Assembly: GCF_947492405.1 (NCBI RefSeq)
Contig: NZ_CANLMP010000001.1
Location: 124,001-188,000, forward strand
Length of the DNA: 64,000 bases
DNA from: an uncultured Aquimarina sp.
GTDB taxonomy: Bacteria > Bacteroidota > Bacteroidia > Flavobacteriales > Flavobacteriaceae
Direction: 5' to 3'
Both the position numbers and the translations under genes were made by a program. The notes under the pieces are model-generated. The model was not told the origin of the DNA. It ran no database searches and worked only from the letters and a program-made list of their open reading frames with translations. The number at the start of each line of letters is the position of its first letter. Positions within the stretch are counted from its first letter, which is position 1. Shown piece by piece: positions 1 to 8,550 of this stretch.

Positions 1-960
1 AAAGTTATTGGAGATAGTGATTCCTCGATTCCATTTGCAACTATATTTACAGGAATGATGCTGGTCCAATTATTCTATTGGGGAACTAATCAGGCTATTA
101 TCCAGAGAGCTCTCGGTGCTAAAAATCTAAAAGAAGGCCAAAAAGGATTATTATTAGGATCATTCTTAAAAATATTAGGTCCAATTATTGTTGTTTTACC
201 AGGAATCATAGCTTTTCACCTTTTTAATGGAGAGTTAGAAGTGGCAGATGAAGCATATCCTACTTTAGTTAGTAAAGTGTTACCGGTTTCTTTAGTCGGT
301 TTCTTTGCAGCAGTATTGTTTGGAGCAATATTAAGTTCTTTTAATAGTGCTTTAAATAGTTCAGTTACTTTATTTGGTTTAGATATTTATAAAGAATATA
401 TCAATAAAGAAGCAAATGAAAAGCAAGTAGTAAAGGCAGGAAAGAGTTTTGGTATTTTATTGGCAATCCTGGCAATGGTAGTTGCTCCGTTTATTGCAAA
501 TGCCGGTAGTCTTTTTGATTATTTGCAGGAAGTAAATGGAATATATAGTATTCCTATTTTGACAATAATAGTAGTAGGATATCTTACAAAGAAAGTTCCG
601 GCAATTGCAGGTAAAGTTGGTATTATATCTGGATCTGTACTATATATAATCAGTCAGTTTATTATAAAACCGATTCTTCAAGGTAATGCAGTGGAAGCTG
701 CTAAAGCTAATGGAATAACTGATCTTGCAGAATTAGGAAAGATAGAAACAGCTGCTTATCCACACTTCCTGCACGTAATGGCAATTCTTTTTGTAGTGAA
801 TATCATTATCATGTTAATTATTGGTAAATTGTATCCAAGAGAGGAAGCATACGAACAGGAGTATACCAAAGAAGTGGATATTACCCCTTGGAAATATACA
901 AAAGTAGTTGGAGCTATTGTATGCCTAATAGTGATATCTACTTATATCTATTTTAACTAA
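1..960 (+). CDS. Sodium/solute symporter (SSS/SGLT family), C-terminal part
   Basis: The reading frame is open from base 1, so the 5' end lies outside the window and 319 codons are seen. The visible part is strongly hydrophobic, with about eight membrane segments. It carries SSS-family features: an FYWGTNQAIIQRALGAKN stretch near residues 22-40 and an SSFNSALNSSVTLFGLDIY stretch near residues 114-132. Members of this family in the inner membrane couple sodium entry to uptake of sugars or other small solutes. Its stop codon abuts the start of the regulator gene, so the two are probably cotranscribed. That position next to a glucan locus suggests a glucose or oligosaccharide substrate, but this is inference; the sequence itself does not show substrate choice. 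Confidence 0.85.
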   Translation, partial: KVIGDSDSSIPFATIFTGMMLVQLFYWGTNQAIIQRALGAKNLKEGQKGLLLGSFLKILGPIIVVLPGIIAFHLFNGELEVADEAYPTLVSKVLPVSLVGFFAAVLFGAILSSFNSALNSSVTLFGLDIYKEYINKEANEKQVVKAGKSFGILLAILAMVVAPFIANAGSLFDYLQEVNGIYSIPILTIIVVGYLTKKVPAIAGKVGIISGSVLYIISQFIIKPILQGNAVEAAKANGITDLAELGKIETAAYPHFLHVMAILFVVNIIIMLIIGKLYPREEAYEQEYTKEVDITPWKYTKVVGAIVCLIVISTYIYFN

Positions 961-3768
961 TTGAAATATATTAAAGAGACATTTTTATTTCTATACCTTT
1001 TTTTCTCGGCCATAATTTCTGCTCAGGAATTACCGCCGATAGAAGTTTATTTGCCAGATGAATATGAAGGAGGAATCCAGAACTGGTCAATTTCTCAAGC
1101 TGATAATAAATATATTTATGTAGCAAATAACGAAGGGCTTTTAGAGTTCAATGGAGCAAACTGGGAGCTTTACCCAACGCCGAATGAAACTGTAATGAGA
1201 TCGGTCAAAGTTATTGGAGAACGTATTTATACAGGGTTCTACATGAATTTTGGCTACTGGGAAAAAAATGACCTCGGAAAGCTTGAGTATACTTCATTAA
1301 GTGAGAACATAACAGAAACCCTTATCGAAGATGAGCAGTTTTGGCATATTGTCAATCAAGACGATTGGATTTTATTTCAATCTCTTCATAGAATTTATCT
1401 TTATAACGTTCACAATCAGGAGATCTCAATTATAGAATCTAGAAATGCCATTACTAATATATTCAATGTTGATGGGATAATATATTATCAGGATGTTAAT
1501 AATGGAATCTATAAAATCGAAAAAGGTAACCCAACATTAGTTATTGATAATGCAGAAGTAGTTAGTGATAAAATAGTAAATATTTCGAAATCTCAAAACG
1601 GAATTCTATTGCTAACAAGTACTAAAGGTTTCTTTGAGCTTGCTAATGGTGAGATTCGTGGGTGGAGTACACCCTTTGATGACTTATTGAACAATTCTAC
1701 CATTTATAGTAGTATAACACTTAAGGATGGCAGTTTTGTTTTAGGAACCATTTCCAAAGGACTAATATATCTTTCAGAAAAAGGAGAGATTGTATATCAA
1801 ATTAATCAGAATAAAGGCTTAAGTAATAATACAGTTTTATCTTCCTTTGAAGATATGGATGGGAATATATGGTTGGCATTGGATAAAGGTGTGAATTGTG
1901 TAAATATAAAATCGCCTGTTCAAAGTTTTAATGATGATAAAGGTACTATCGGTACCGTATATACCTCAATTGTTTTTGAAGGTTCTTTATACCTGGGAAC
2001 AAATCAAGGAGTGTTTTACAAAAGTATTAATAAGAATGAATCATTCCGTTTTGTTGAAGGTACTAAAGGGCAGGTTTGGAACCTTTTTTCTTATGATAAT
2101 AAGCTGTTTTGTGGGCATAATGATGGTACTTTTTTAATAAAAAAAAATACATCCGAGTTTATTAGTTGGATTCAGGGAACTTGGATTTTTCGAACCATAG
2201 ATGATCATCCCGACTGGCTGTTGCAAGGCAATTATGAAGGATTAAGCGTGCTGGAAAAAAGTAATGGGAAATGGCGATTAAAACAAAAAGTTGAAGGATT
2301 CGATTACTCTGCTCGATATTTAGAAATATATGATGGTAAATTATGGGTCAATCACGAATACAAAGGGCTTTTTAGTATTACAGTAGATGATGAGTTTTCC
2401 AAAGTATTAGAAGTCATTAAAGACACAGTAACCATAAAAGGGAAACACTCAAGCATAACAAAATATAAAAACAATTTTTTTTATGCACATCAAGGAGGAG
2501 TGTCTTTCTATAACTATGAAAACAAAGCATTTGATCAAGAAAATGTTGTAAACCAGGTTTTTGAAGGTGAAAAAGAAGATATTGGAAGGCTATTAAAAGA
2601 TAATGCTGGAGAACTCTGGAGTTTTACTGATGAAGAATTAGGGTATATTTCTCAAAGCCAATTTTCAGATAATTTAGAAGTAACTAAAGTGCCCATTCCT
2701 TACCTACTAAGAAAAGAAATGAGTGGTTTCGAAAACATTATGCATCTTGAAGAGGAGAAATATTTATTAGGAACTACTTATGGATATATGATTTTGGATT
2801 TATCTAGAGTAAATTCAAAAGAGCATACCATTATTCTAGAAAAAGTTTCAGTAAAACAAAAAACTACAGAATTTAAACAGATTGGAATTTCTGATTCACC
2901 TCCCGTATTCAAATCTGATGTTAATACTATTTCTTTTGTGTATACAATTCCCGAATATGATAAATTCCTTATTTCCAAGTTTCAGTATAAGTTAGAAGGT
3001 TTTTATGAAGACTGGAGTGGCTGGACTTCTAAAACCACTAAAGTATTTGAAAATTTACCATTCGGAGAGTACACGTTTAAAGTTAGAGCAAAAACAGGTA
3101 ATATTTTAAGTGAAAATATTGTAGAGTATACGTTTATTATTGATAAGCCCTGGTATTTTTCAGTAGTAGCTATTATAATTTATTCTGTTTTATTATTAAT
3201 TCTATTATTAGTTATGCATAGAGCGTATAAGCGCTATTATACCAAGCAAAGAGGGAAACTGGTAGAAGAGAATAAAAAGCAATTAGAACTCAAAGAACTG
3301 GAAAGTGAACGAGAAATAATGAAACTCACTAATGAAAAATTGACACAGGATATAGAGAGTAAAAATCGTGAACTTGCTTCGTCTACAATGAATATTATTA
3401 AGAAAAATGAAATCCTTACGACTATCAAAAAAGAGCTTCAAAAATCAGAATTTGAAAGAAGTGGGGTAAAGAATGTAGAACAAATCATTGATAGAAGCTT
3501 AAATAATAAGGACGATTGGAAACATTTTGAAGAAGCTTTCAATAATGTAGATAAAGACTTTATAAAGAAACTTAAGGCAAAACATGATAATTTAACTCCG
3601 CACGACTTACGATTTTGTACATACTTAAGATTAAATTTATCATCTAAAGAAATTGCTTCATTAGCTAATATCTCAGTTAAAAGCGTAGAAATAAAACGTT
3701 ATCGTCTAAGAAAAAAACTACAATTAGAACATTCAGACAGTTTAGTAAACTATATTTTGGAAATTTAA
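961..3768 (+). CDS. Triple-tyrosine (Y_Y_Y) membrane sensor-regulator with LuxR-type HTH
   Basis: This 935-residue protein has a signal peptide (to about residue 21, ending SAQ) and a long propeller-like region with repeated GNIWLALDKGV-type motifs (to about residue 640). A Y_Y_Y domain follows (about 650-725, with YEDWSGWTS and LPFGEYTFKVRA), then one membrane helix (about 732-755), a coiled coil (760-830) and a C-terminal helix-turn-helix (about 870-930, LSSKEIASLANISVKSVEIKR). It has no histidine kinase or receiver domain, so it should sense a ligand in the periplasm and bind DNA directly, like SusR-type regulators. The start is TTG immediately after the stop of the symporter gene. No other start fits the signal peptide, so translation is probably coupled. 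It likely controls the SusC operon downstream. The protein at 27234-30047 is a full-length paralog. Confidence 0.9.
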   Translation: MKYIKETFLFLYLFFSAIISAQELPPIEVYLPDEYEGGIQNWSISQADNKYIYVANNEGLLEFNGANWELYPTPNETVMRSVKVIGERIYTGFYMNFGYWEKNDLGKLEYTSLSENITETLIEDEQFWHIVNQDDWILFQSLHRIYLYNVHNQEISIIESRNAITNIFNVDGIIYYQDVNNGIYKIEKGNPTLVIDNAEVVSDKIVNISKSQNGILLLTSTKGFFELANGEIRGWSTPFDDLLNNSTIYSSITLKDGSFVLGTISKGLIYLSEKGEIVYQINQNKGLSNNTVLSSFEDMDGNIWLALDKGVNCVNIKSPVQSFNDDKGTIGTVYTSIVFEGSLYLGTNQGVFYKSINKNESFRFVEGTKGQVWNLFSYDNKLFCGHNDGTFLIKKNTSEFISWIQGTWIFRTIDDHPDWLLQGNYEGLSVLEKSNGKWRLKQKVEGFDYSARYLEIYDGKLWVNHEYKGLFSITVDDEFSKVLEVIKDTVTIKGKHSSITKYKNNFFYAHQGGVSFYNYENKAFDQENVVNQVFEGEKEDIGRLLKDNAGELWSFTDEELGYISQSQFSDNLEVTKVPIPYLLRKEMSGFENIMHLEEEKYLLGTTYGYMILDLSRVNSKEHTIILEKVSVKQKTTEFKQIGISDSPPVFKSDVNTISFVYTIPEYDKFLISKFQYKLEGFYEDWSGWTSKTTKVFENLPFGEYTFKVRAKTGNILSENIVEYTFIIDKPWYFSVVAIIIYSVLLLILLLVMHRAYKRYYTKQRGKLVEENKKQLELKELESEREIMKLTNEKLTQDIESKNRELASSTMNIIKKNEILTTIKKELQKSEFERSGVKNVEQIIDRSLNNKDDWKHFEEAFNNVDKDFIKKLKAKHDNLTPHDLRFCTYLRLNLSSKEIASLANISVKSVEIKRYRLRKKLQLEHSDSLVNYILEI

Positions 3769-4020
3769 CCCCTACACACCTTTAAAATACCACTACATTA
3801 CCTATACTCTAACGTTATAGTAGTGCTACAATACCACTTTCTTTACTTTTTTTTAAGAGTTGTGAAATCCTCATTACTTACTGTTTTTATTGATGTTTTG
3901 TGTATAAAATTCACTAATTTTTTAATTTTTATGCAATGCTGTAGGATTTTTGTTGGGGTTGTTTATTAACAATTTCTTAATGTTCATAGGTAAATTTGAG
4001 TAAATCAAACTAAAGCATTT
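3769..4020 (+). promoter_or_regulatory. Regulatory region upstream of the SusC operon
   Basis: This gene-free stretch separates the first regulator from susC. It contains a 13-base motif, ACATTACCTATAC (3795-3807), that recurs after the second regulator gene. A 9-base direct repeat AATACCACT lies at 3786-3794 and 3830-3838. CACTAC (3791-3796) and GTAGTG (3820-3825) form imperfect dyad arms. GTGAAATCCT (3862-3871) recurs upstream of the gene at 23016. A TAAATTTG box at 3991-3998 matches the Bacteroidota -7 consensus TAnnTTTG and would start transcription about 15 bases before the ATG. I see no well-spaced TTG -33 element. The roles are inferred from position. Confidence 0.6.
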
Positions 4021-7000
4021 ATGAAAATTACTTATTTCTTAATAGCTGTCTTTTTAAGCACAGTTATCAATGCACAAGAAATTCAAATTCGGGGGAACGT
4101 AAAGGATGCAAACGGATTAGAACTCCCTGGAGTTAATGTTATCGTTAAAAATACATCAAACGGAGCAGTAACAGATTTTAATGGAAAATATACATTAGAT
4201 AATGTAGCAGTGGGAAGTGTAGTTGTGTTTTCCTATGTAGGATTTACTACACAGGAAATAACAGTTGAGCAAAATTTTGTTATCAATGTTATCATGGAAG
4301 AAGATAGTCAGTCACTAGAACAGGTTATTGTAATTGGATATGGTACTCAAACAAAAAAGGAAATTACAGGCGCGGTTTCTGTAATAGGATCCGAAACTAT
4401 AGAAGAACTTAATGTAGTAAGAGTAGAGCAGGCACTGCAGGGACAAGTAGCTGGTGTAAATATTACATCGCAATCTGGAGCTCCTGGTAGTAGCGCTACC
4501 ATATCAATACGAGGAATATCTACTAATGGAGATAGTAGGCCTTTAATTCTTGTGGATGGTAATGTAATAGAAGATCTCAGTGTTCTGAATCCCAATGATA
4601 TCGAAAGTATAAATGTATTAAAAGATGCAACAGCAGGTATTTATGGAGTAAGAGCAGCAAATGGTGTTATTCTTATAACTACCAAAACAGGATTTAGGAA
4701 TACAGATTTAAAATTCGAATTTGATTCGTATACGGGTTTTCAGGAAACGACAAGGAGACTTCCGGTCCTTAATGCTACAGAATATGGTATTATCATAAAT
4801 GAGTCGTTTGCTGCTGGAGGCGATACTCCACCGTTTGCCGATTTATCCGAATTGGGAGAAGGTACAGATTGGCAAGATGAAATTTTTAGAACAGCAGTAA
4901 TTTCTAATATTAATTTCAGCGCTACCGGTGGTGGTCAGAATTCTACATATTCTGCAGGAGTTTCTTATTTAACACAAGATGGTATTGTTGGTGGGAGTGA
5001 TGCTAATTTCGAACGTTTTACAGGAAGATTAAATTATAGCTTGGATTTTACTAAAAACTTGAAGTTCACAACCTCGGGTATTTTTACACAAACCAATAGA
5101 AAAACATTATTAGAAAATACTTTAGGTTCCGTATTGTTTAATGCATTAAATATGGCGCCTACCTTAACTGTAAGAGATGAAAACGGAGATTTCACATTAG
5201 CAGAAGGATTGGGTAATGAAGTAATTAACCCGATTGCACAGATAGAAAATACGTTTAATGATACCAGAGTGAATAGGATAGGAGCAACATTTGGGTTGAA
5301 ATATAATTTCCTAACTGATTTTACAGTAGAATCCAGATATCAGTTTAATTACTCTGAAGTTGATTCGAAAGTACTCTCACCAGAAGTGTTTTATGGATCT
5401 GGAAAAGTGTTTAATGTAGATAGAAGTAGCGTTACAGAGTCCAAGAATTTCTTTAGAGACTATACTTGGGATAATTTTTTAAAGTATGAAAAGATGTTTG
5501 CAGATGATCATGACGTAAAAGTGCTTTTAGGGATGTCTGTATTCAAGACGACGGGAACCTTTACGGGTTTAACAGGTTTTGATATTATCGATAATTCATT
5601 TTCTAATGCTAATATTTCTCAGGCATCGGATGTAGTGGATAATTTTCAAAATGGAGGAAATACTTTTGATAGTAGATTATTATCATATTTTTCAAGATTA
5701 CAATATGGATATAAAGGTAAATATTTACTATCAGCAGTAATCAGAAGAGATGGTTCAACAAAATTTGGACCGAAAAATAAGTTTGGATATTTCCCATCAG
5801 CTTCAGTTGGTTGGGTAATGTCCGATGAATCTTTTTTAAGTAATAATAGTTGGTTGAACTTCTTAAAACTTAGGGCTAGTTATGGTGTGATTGGTAATGA
5901 TAGAATAAAAGATTTCCAATTTATATCCTTGTTAAATGGAGAAGGATCTTATGTTATTAATGATGAGTTGATAATAGGTGAAGCTATTGGAGCACTTTCT
6001 AATCCAGAAATTAAATGGGAAAGACAAAAAACACTTGATATAGGGTTGGATACAAGATTATTAAATAATAAAATTGATATTACATTTGACTATTTTAAAA
6101 AGCGAACAGAAGATTTATTGGTTGTAGCACCTGTTTCAGGTATTCTTGGGGTTGCTGCACCAGGATCATCACCACCTACAATCAATGCAGGTATTGTAGA
6201 AAATAAGGGGTATGAATTTAAAGTTGCTTATAGCGATCAGTTGTCAGAAAATTTAAAATTCAATATTAGTTATAACATTACACTGTTAGAAAATGAAGTG
6301 ATATCAGTTAACAGTGATAGTGATTTTATAGCAGGTGGTTCTTTTGGTGTTGGTCAAGATCCTCCTTCCAGAATGGAGGCAGGTAAGCCTATTGGATACT
6401 TCTATGGATTACAAACAGATGGAGTTTTTCAAAATCAGACAGAGGTCGACGCACATGCTACTCAGACAAATGCAGCTCCAGGAGATCTTAGATATGTAGA
6501 TATGAATGGTGATGGACAAATCAATTCTGATGATAGAACAGATATTGGTAATCCTATTCCAGATGCTACCATGGGATTGAATATTGGCTTAGATTATAAA
6601 AACTTTGATTTTACCACTTATGCATTCGCATCAGTAGGAAATGATATGGTAAGAAACTATGAACGTAATCAACCCCTAGTAAATAGGAGCAATGCATTTT
6701 TAGGACGCTGGACAGGTGAAGGTTCTACAGATTCTTTTCATAGAGTAACAACAGCTGCTAATTCTAATAGTTTGTTTTCTAGTTTTTATGTAGAAGATGG
6801 CTCATATTTAAGGATACAGAATGTACAATTAGGGTATACGTTCCCTAATCAATACATGAAACCCATCGGTATAGATAAATTTAGAATATATGCTTCAATA
6901 AACAACTTGTACACCTTTACAGAATATAAAGGATATGATCCCTCTGCATATCAATCAAATCCAGATCCTAATACAGCTACTCCTATTGGAGCGGGTATAG

Positions 7001-7059
7001 ATCAAGGGTTTTATCCAGTGCCAAGAACATATTTATTAGGTGTGAATCTTAAATTTTAA
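4021..7059 (+). CDS. SusC/RagA-type TonB-linked outer-membrane transporter
   Basis: The 1012-residue protein has a signal peptide (ending NAQ, about residue 19). A carboxypeptidase-regulatory-like domain follows (about 22-105, GNVKDANGLELPGVNVIV), then a TonB box/plug (about 100-225, including IRGISTNGDSRPLILVDG and the VLKDATAGIYGVRAANGV signature) and a 22-strand barrel to the end. Family members import oligosaccharides across the outer membrane using TonB energy, capped by a SusD lipoprotein, which is the next gene five bases downstream. The surrounding GH16, GH81, GH17 and GH30 genes point to beta-1,3-glucan oligosaccharides. Length and domain order are normal. It is the only SusC in the window. 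Confidence 0.95.
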   Translation: MKITYFLIAVFLSTVINAQEIQIRGNVKDANGLELPGVNVIVKNTSNGAVTDFNGKYTLDNVAVGSVVVFSYVGFTTQEITVEQNFVINVIMEEDSQSLEQVIVIGYGTQTKKEITGAVSVIGSETIEELNVVRVEQALQGQVAGVNITSQSGAPGSSATISIRGISTNGDSRPLILVDGNVIEDLSVLNPNDIESINVLKDATAGIYGVRAANGVILITTKTGFRNTDLKFEFDSYTGFQETTRRLPVLNATEYGIIINESFAAGGDTPPFADLSELGEGTDWQDEIFRTAVISNINFSATGGGQNSTYSAGVSYLTQDGIVGGSDANFERFTGRLNYSLDFTKNLKFTTSGIFTQTNRKTLLENTLGSVLFNALNMAPTLTVRDENGDFTLAEGLGNEVINPIAQIENTFNDTRVNRIGATFGLKYNFLTDFTVESRYQFNYSEVDSKVLSPEVFYGSGKVFNVDRSSVTESKNFFRDYTWDNFLKYEKMFADDHDVKVLLGMSVFKTTGTFTGLTGFDIIDNSFSNANISQASDVVDNFQNGGNTFDSRLLSYFSRLQYGYKGKYLLSAVIRRDGSTKFGPKNKFGYFPSASVGWVMSDESFLSNNSWLNFLKLRASYGVIGNDRIKDFQFISLLNGEGSYVINDELIIGEAIGALSNPEIKWERQKTLDIGLDTRLLNNKIDITFDYFKKRTEDLLVVAPVSGILGVAAPGSSPPTINAGIVENKGYEFKVAYSDQLSENLKFNISYNITLLENEVISVNSDSDFIAGGSFGVGQDPPSRMEAGKPIGYFYGLQTDGVFQNQTEVDAHATQTNAAPGDLRYVDMNGDGQINSDDRTDIGNPIPDATMGLNIGLDYKNFDFTTYAFASVGNDMVRNYERNQPLVNRSNAFLGRWTGEGSTDSFHRVTTAANSNSLFSSFYVEDGSYLRIQNVQLGYTFPNQYMKPIGIDKFRIYASINNLYTFTEYKGYDPSAYQSNPDPNTATPIGAGIDQGFYPVPRTYLLGVNLKF

Positions 7060-7064
7060 TCAAA

Positions 7065-8531
7065 ATGAAAAAGATAAAATATAATATCAAATCGATAGTC
7101 TTTTTTGTACTATTAACTATGATCGTTTCTTGTAGTGACGATTTTGTGGATGTCGCTTCAGAGGATGAAAATTCAGAAGACTTTTTTAATAGTGAGGAAG
7201 ATTATCAGAGTGCTTTGATAGGAGCATATGATCTACTTCAGTCCACTTACCTGAATGTAATGTTAGGAGAGATAGCATCGGATAACACATTAGCAGGGGG
7301 GGAAAGTGCATCAGATACCCCTGGGATACAAGAAATAGATGACATGGTGCATACACCCGTTAATGCACAACTCAGAGATATATGGAGTTGGATGTATGCA
7401 GGTGTGAATAGAGCTAATTATATCATGGAATTTCAGGATAAAACTGATTTTGCTGGTAAGGAAGAAGTAATTGCTCAGACACGTTTTCTAAGAGCTTATT
7501 ATTATTTTGAATTGGTAAAATGGTTTGGAGATGTGCCTTTAGCCATTGATAGAAGAATTCTCTTTGGAGAAGAAACAGATTTTGATAGAGCTCCAAAAGA
7601 AGATGTGTATGCTCTTATAGAAGAAGATTTACAGTTTGCAGCAGATAATTTACCAGCAATACAGGCAGAAACTGGGCGCGTAACTCAAGGAGCTGCCAGA
7701 GCCTTATTAGGTAAAGTGTATTTATTTCAAGATAAATTTTCTGAAGCTGCTACCGTTTTAGATCAAGTAATCGCAGGACCTTATGATTTGGTTACTGATT
7801 ACGAATCTATCTTCGAACAAGAAGGAGAAAATAATATCGAATCTGTTTTCGAAGTACAATATACAGATGAAGAAGGAGCAGGTTTCGGATGTTTACAATG
7901 TAGTGAAGGTAATGTAGCAGTTGGTTTTAATGGAATAAGAAATTACTCAGGACCACTATTTGAGTCAGGCTTCAGTTTTAATATTCCTACACAAGAAGTT
8001 GTAGATACATTCGAAGCTGGAGATATTAGACTTGATGTCGCTATTTTAGATATAGATGCATGGGCAGCGGATCAAGGTGCCACTTTTTCTACAGGTTTTG
8101 AGCATACAGGATATTTTAATAGAAAATATATTGCTCGTCAGGGAGATCTTAATACCGGAGATGCTAATCTAACAAATCCTAATAATTATAGAGCAATTCG
8201 ATTTGCAGATGTTTTGTTAATGGCTGCAGAAGCACATAATAAAAAGTCACCAAGTAACGACGGACAAGCCCTGATATATCTAAATAGAGTTAGAAGCAGA
8301 GCTCAGTTAGGAGATGTTACAGCTACAGGAGCTGCATTAACCGATGCCATATATCAAGAACGAAGAGTAGAACTGGTTGGAGAAGGACATCATTTTTTTG
8401 ATTTAGTAAGAACAGGAAGAGCCGCAACCGAAATAGATGGCTTTGTAACAGGAAAGCATGAATTATTTCCTATACCATTAATTGAAATTCAGTTGGCAGG
8501 AAATAGATGGGAACAAAACCCAGGATATTAA
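7065..8531 (+). CDS. SusD/RagB-family glycan-binding lipoprotein
   Basis: The 488-residue protein begins with a lipoprotein signal ending in the lipobox VSC (Cys23). It shows SusD family features: an N-terminal segment with FFNSEEDYQSALIGAYDLL, TPR-like helices with RAYYYFELVKWFGDVPL near residue 145, and a C-terminal RAxxLGD-like region followed by YQERRVELVGEGHHFFDLVR. SusD proteins sit on the SusC transporter at the cell surface and hold glycan chains for import. The gene lies five bases after susC, and its product should bind laminarin-type glucan. No part appears to be missing. Confidence 0.95.
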   Translation: MKKIKYNIKSIVFFVLLTMIVSCSDDFVDVASEDENSEDFFNSEEDYQSALIGAYDLLQSTYLNVMLGEIASDNTLAGGESASDTPGIQEIDDMVHTPVNAQLRDIWSWMYAGVNRANYIMEFQDKTDFAGKEEVIAQTRFLRAYYYFELVKWFGDVPLAIDRRILFGEETDFDRAPKEDVYALIEEDLQFAADNLPAIQAETGRVTQGAARALLGKVYLFQDKFSEAATVLDQVIAGPYDLVTDYESIFEQEGENNIESVFEVQYTDEEGAGFGCLQCSEGNVAVGFNGIRNYSGPLFESGFSFNIPTQEVVDTFEAGDIRLDVAILDIDAWAADQGATFSTGFEHTGYFNRKYIARQGDLNTGDANLTNPNNYRAIRFADVLLMAAEAHNKKSPSNDGQALIYLNRVRSRAQLGDVTATGAALTDAIYQERRVELVGEGHHFFDLVRTGRAATEIDGFVTGKHELFPIPLIEIQLAGNRWEQNPGY

Positions 8532-8550
8532 AAACAAAAACGAGAAGAAG

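Noticed and set aside
961..3768. Hybrid two-component histidine kinase
   Set aside because: The propeller and Y_Y_Y domains are typical of such kinases, but no kinase, ATPase or receiver motifs follow; the C-terminus is only a coiled coil and an HTH.
8482..8550. Longer start for the binding lipoprotein, overlapping susD by 50 bases
   Set aside because: The ATG at 8551 directly opens a lipoprotein signal peptide; the added residues would hide it.
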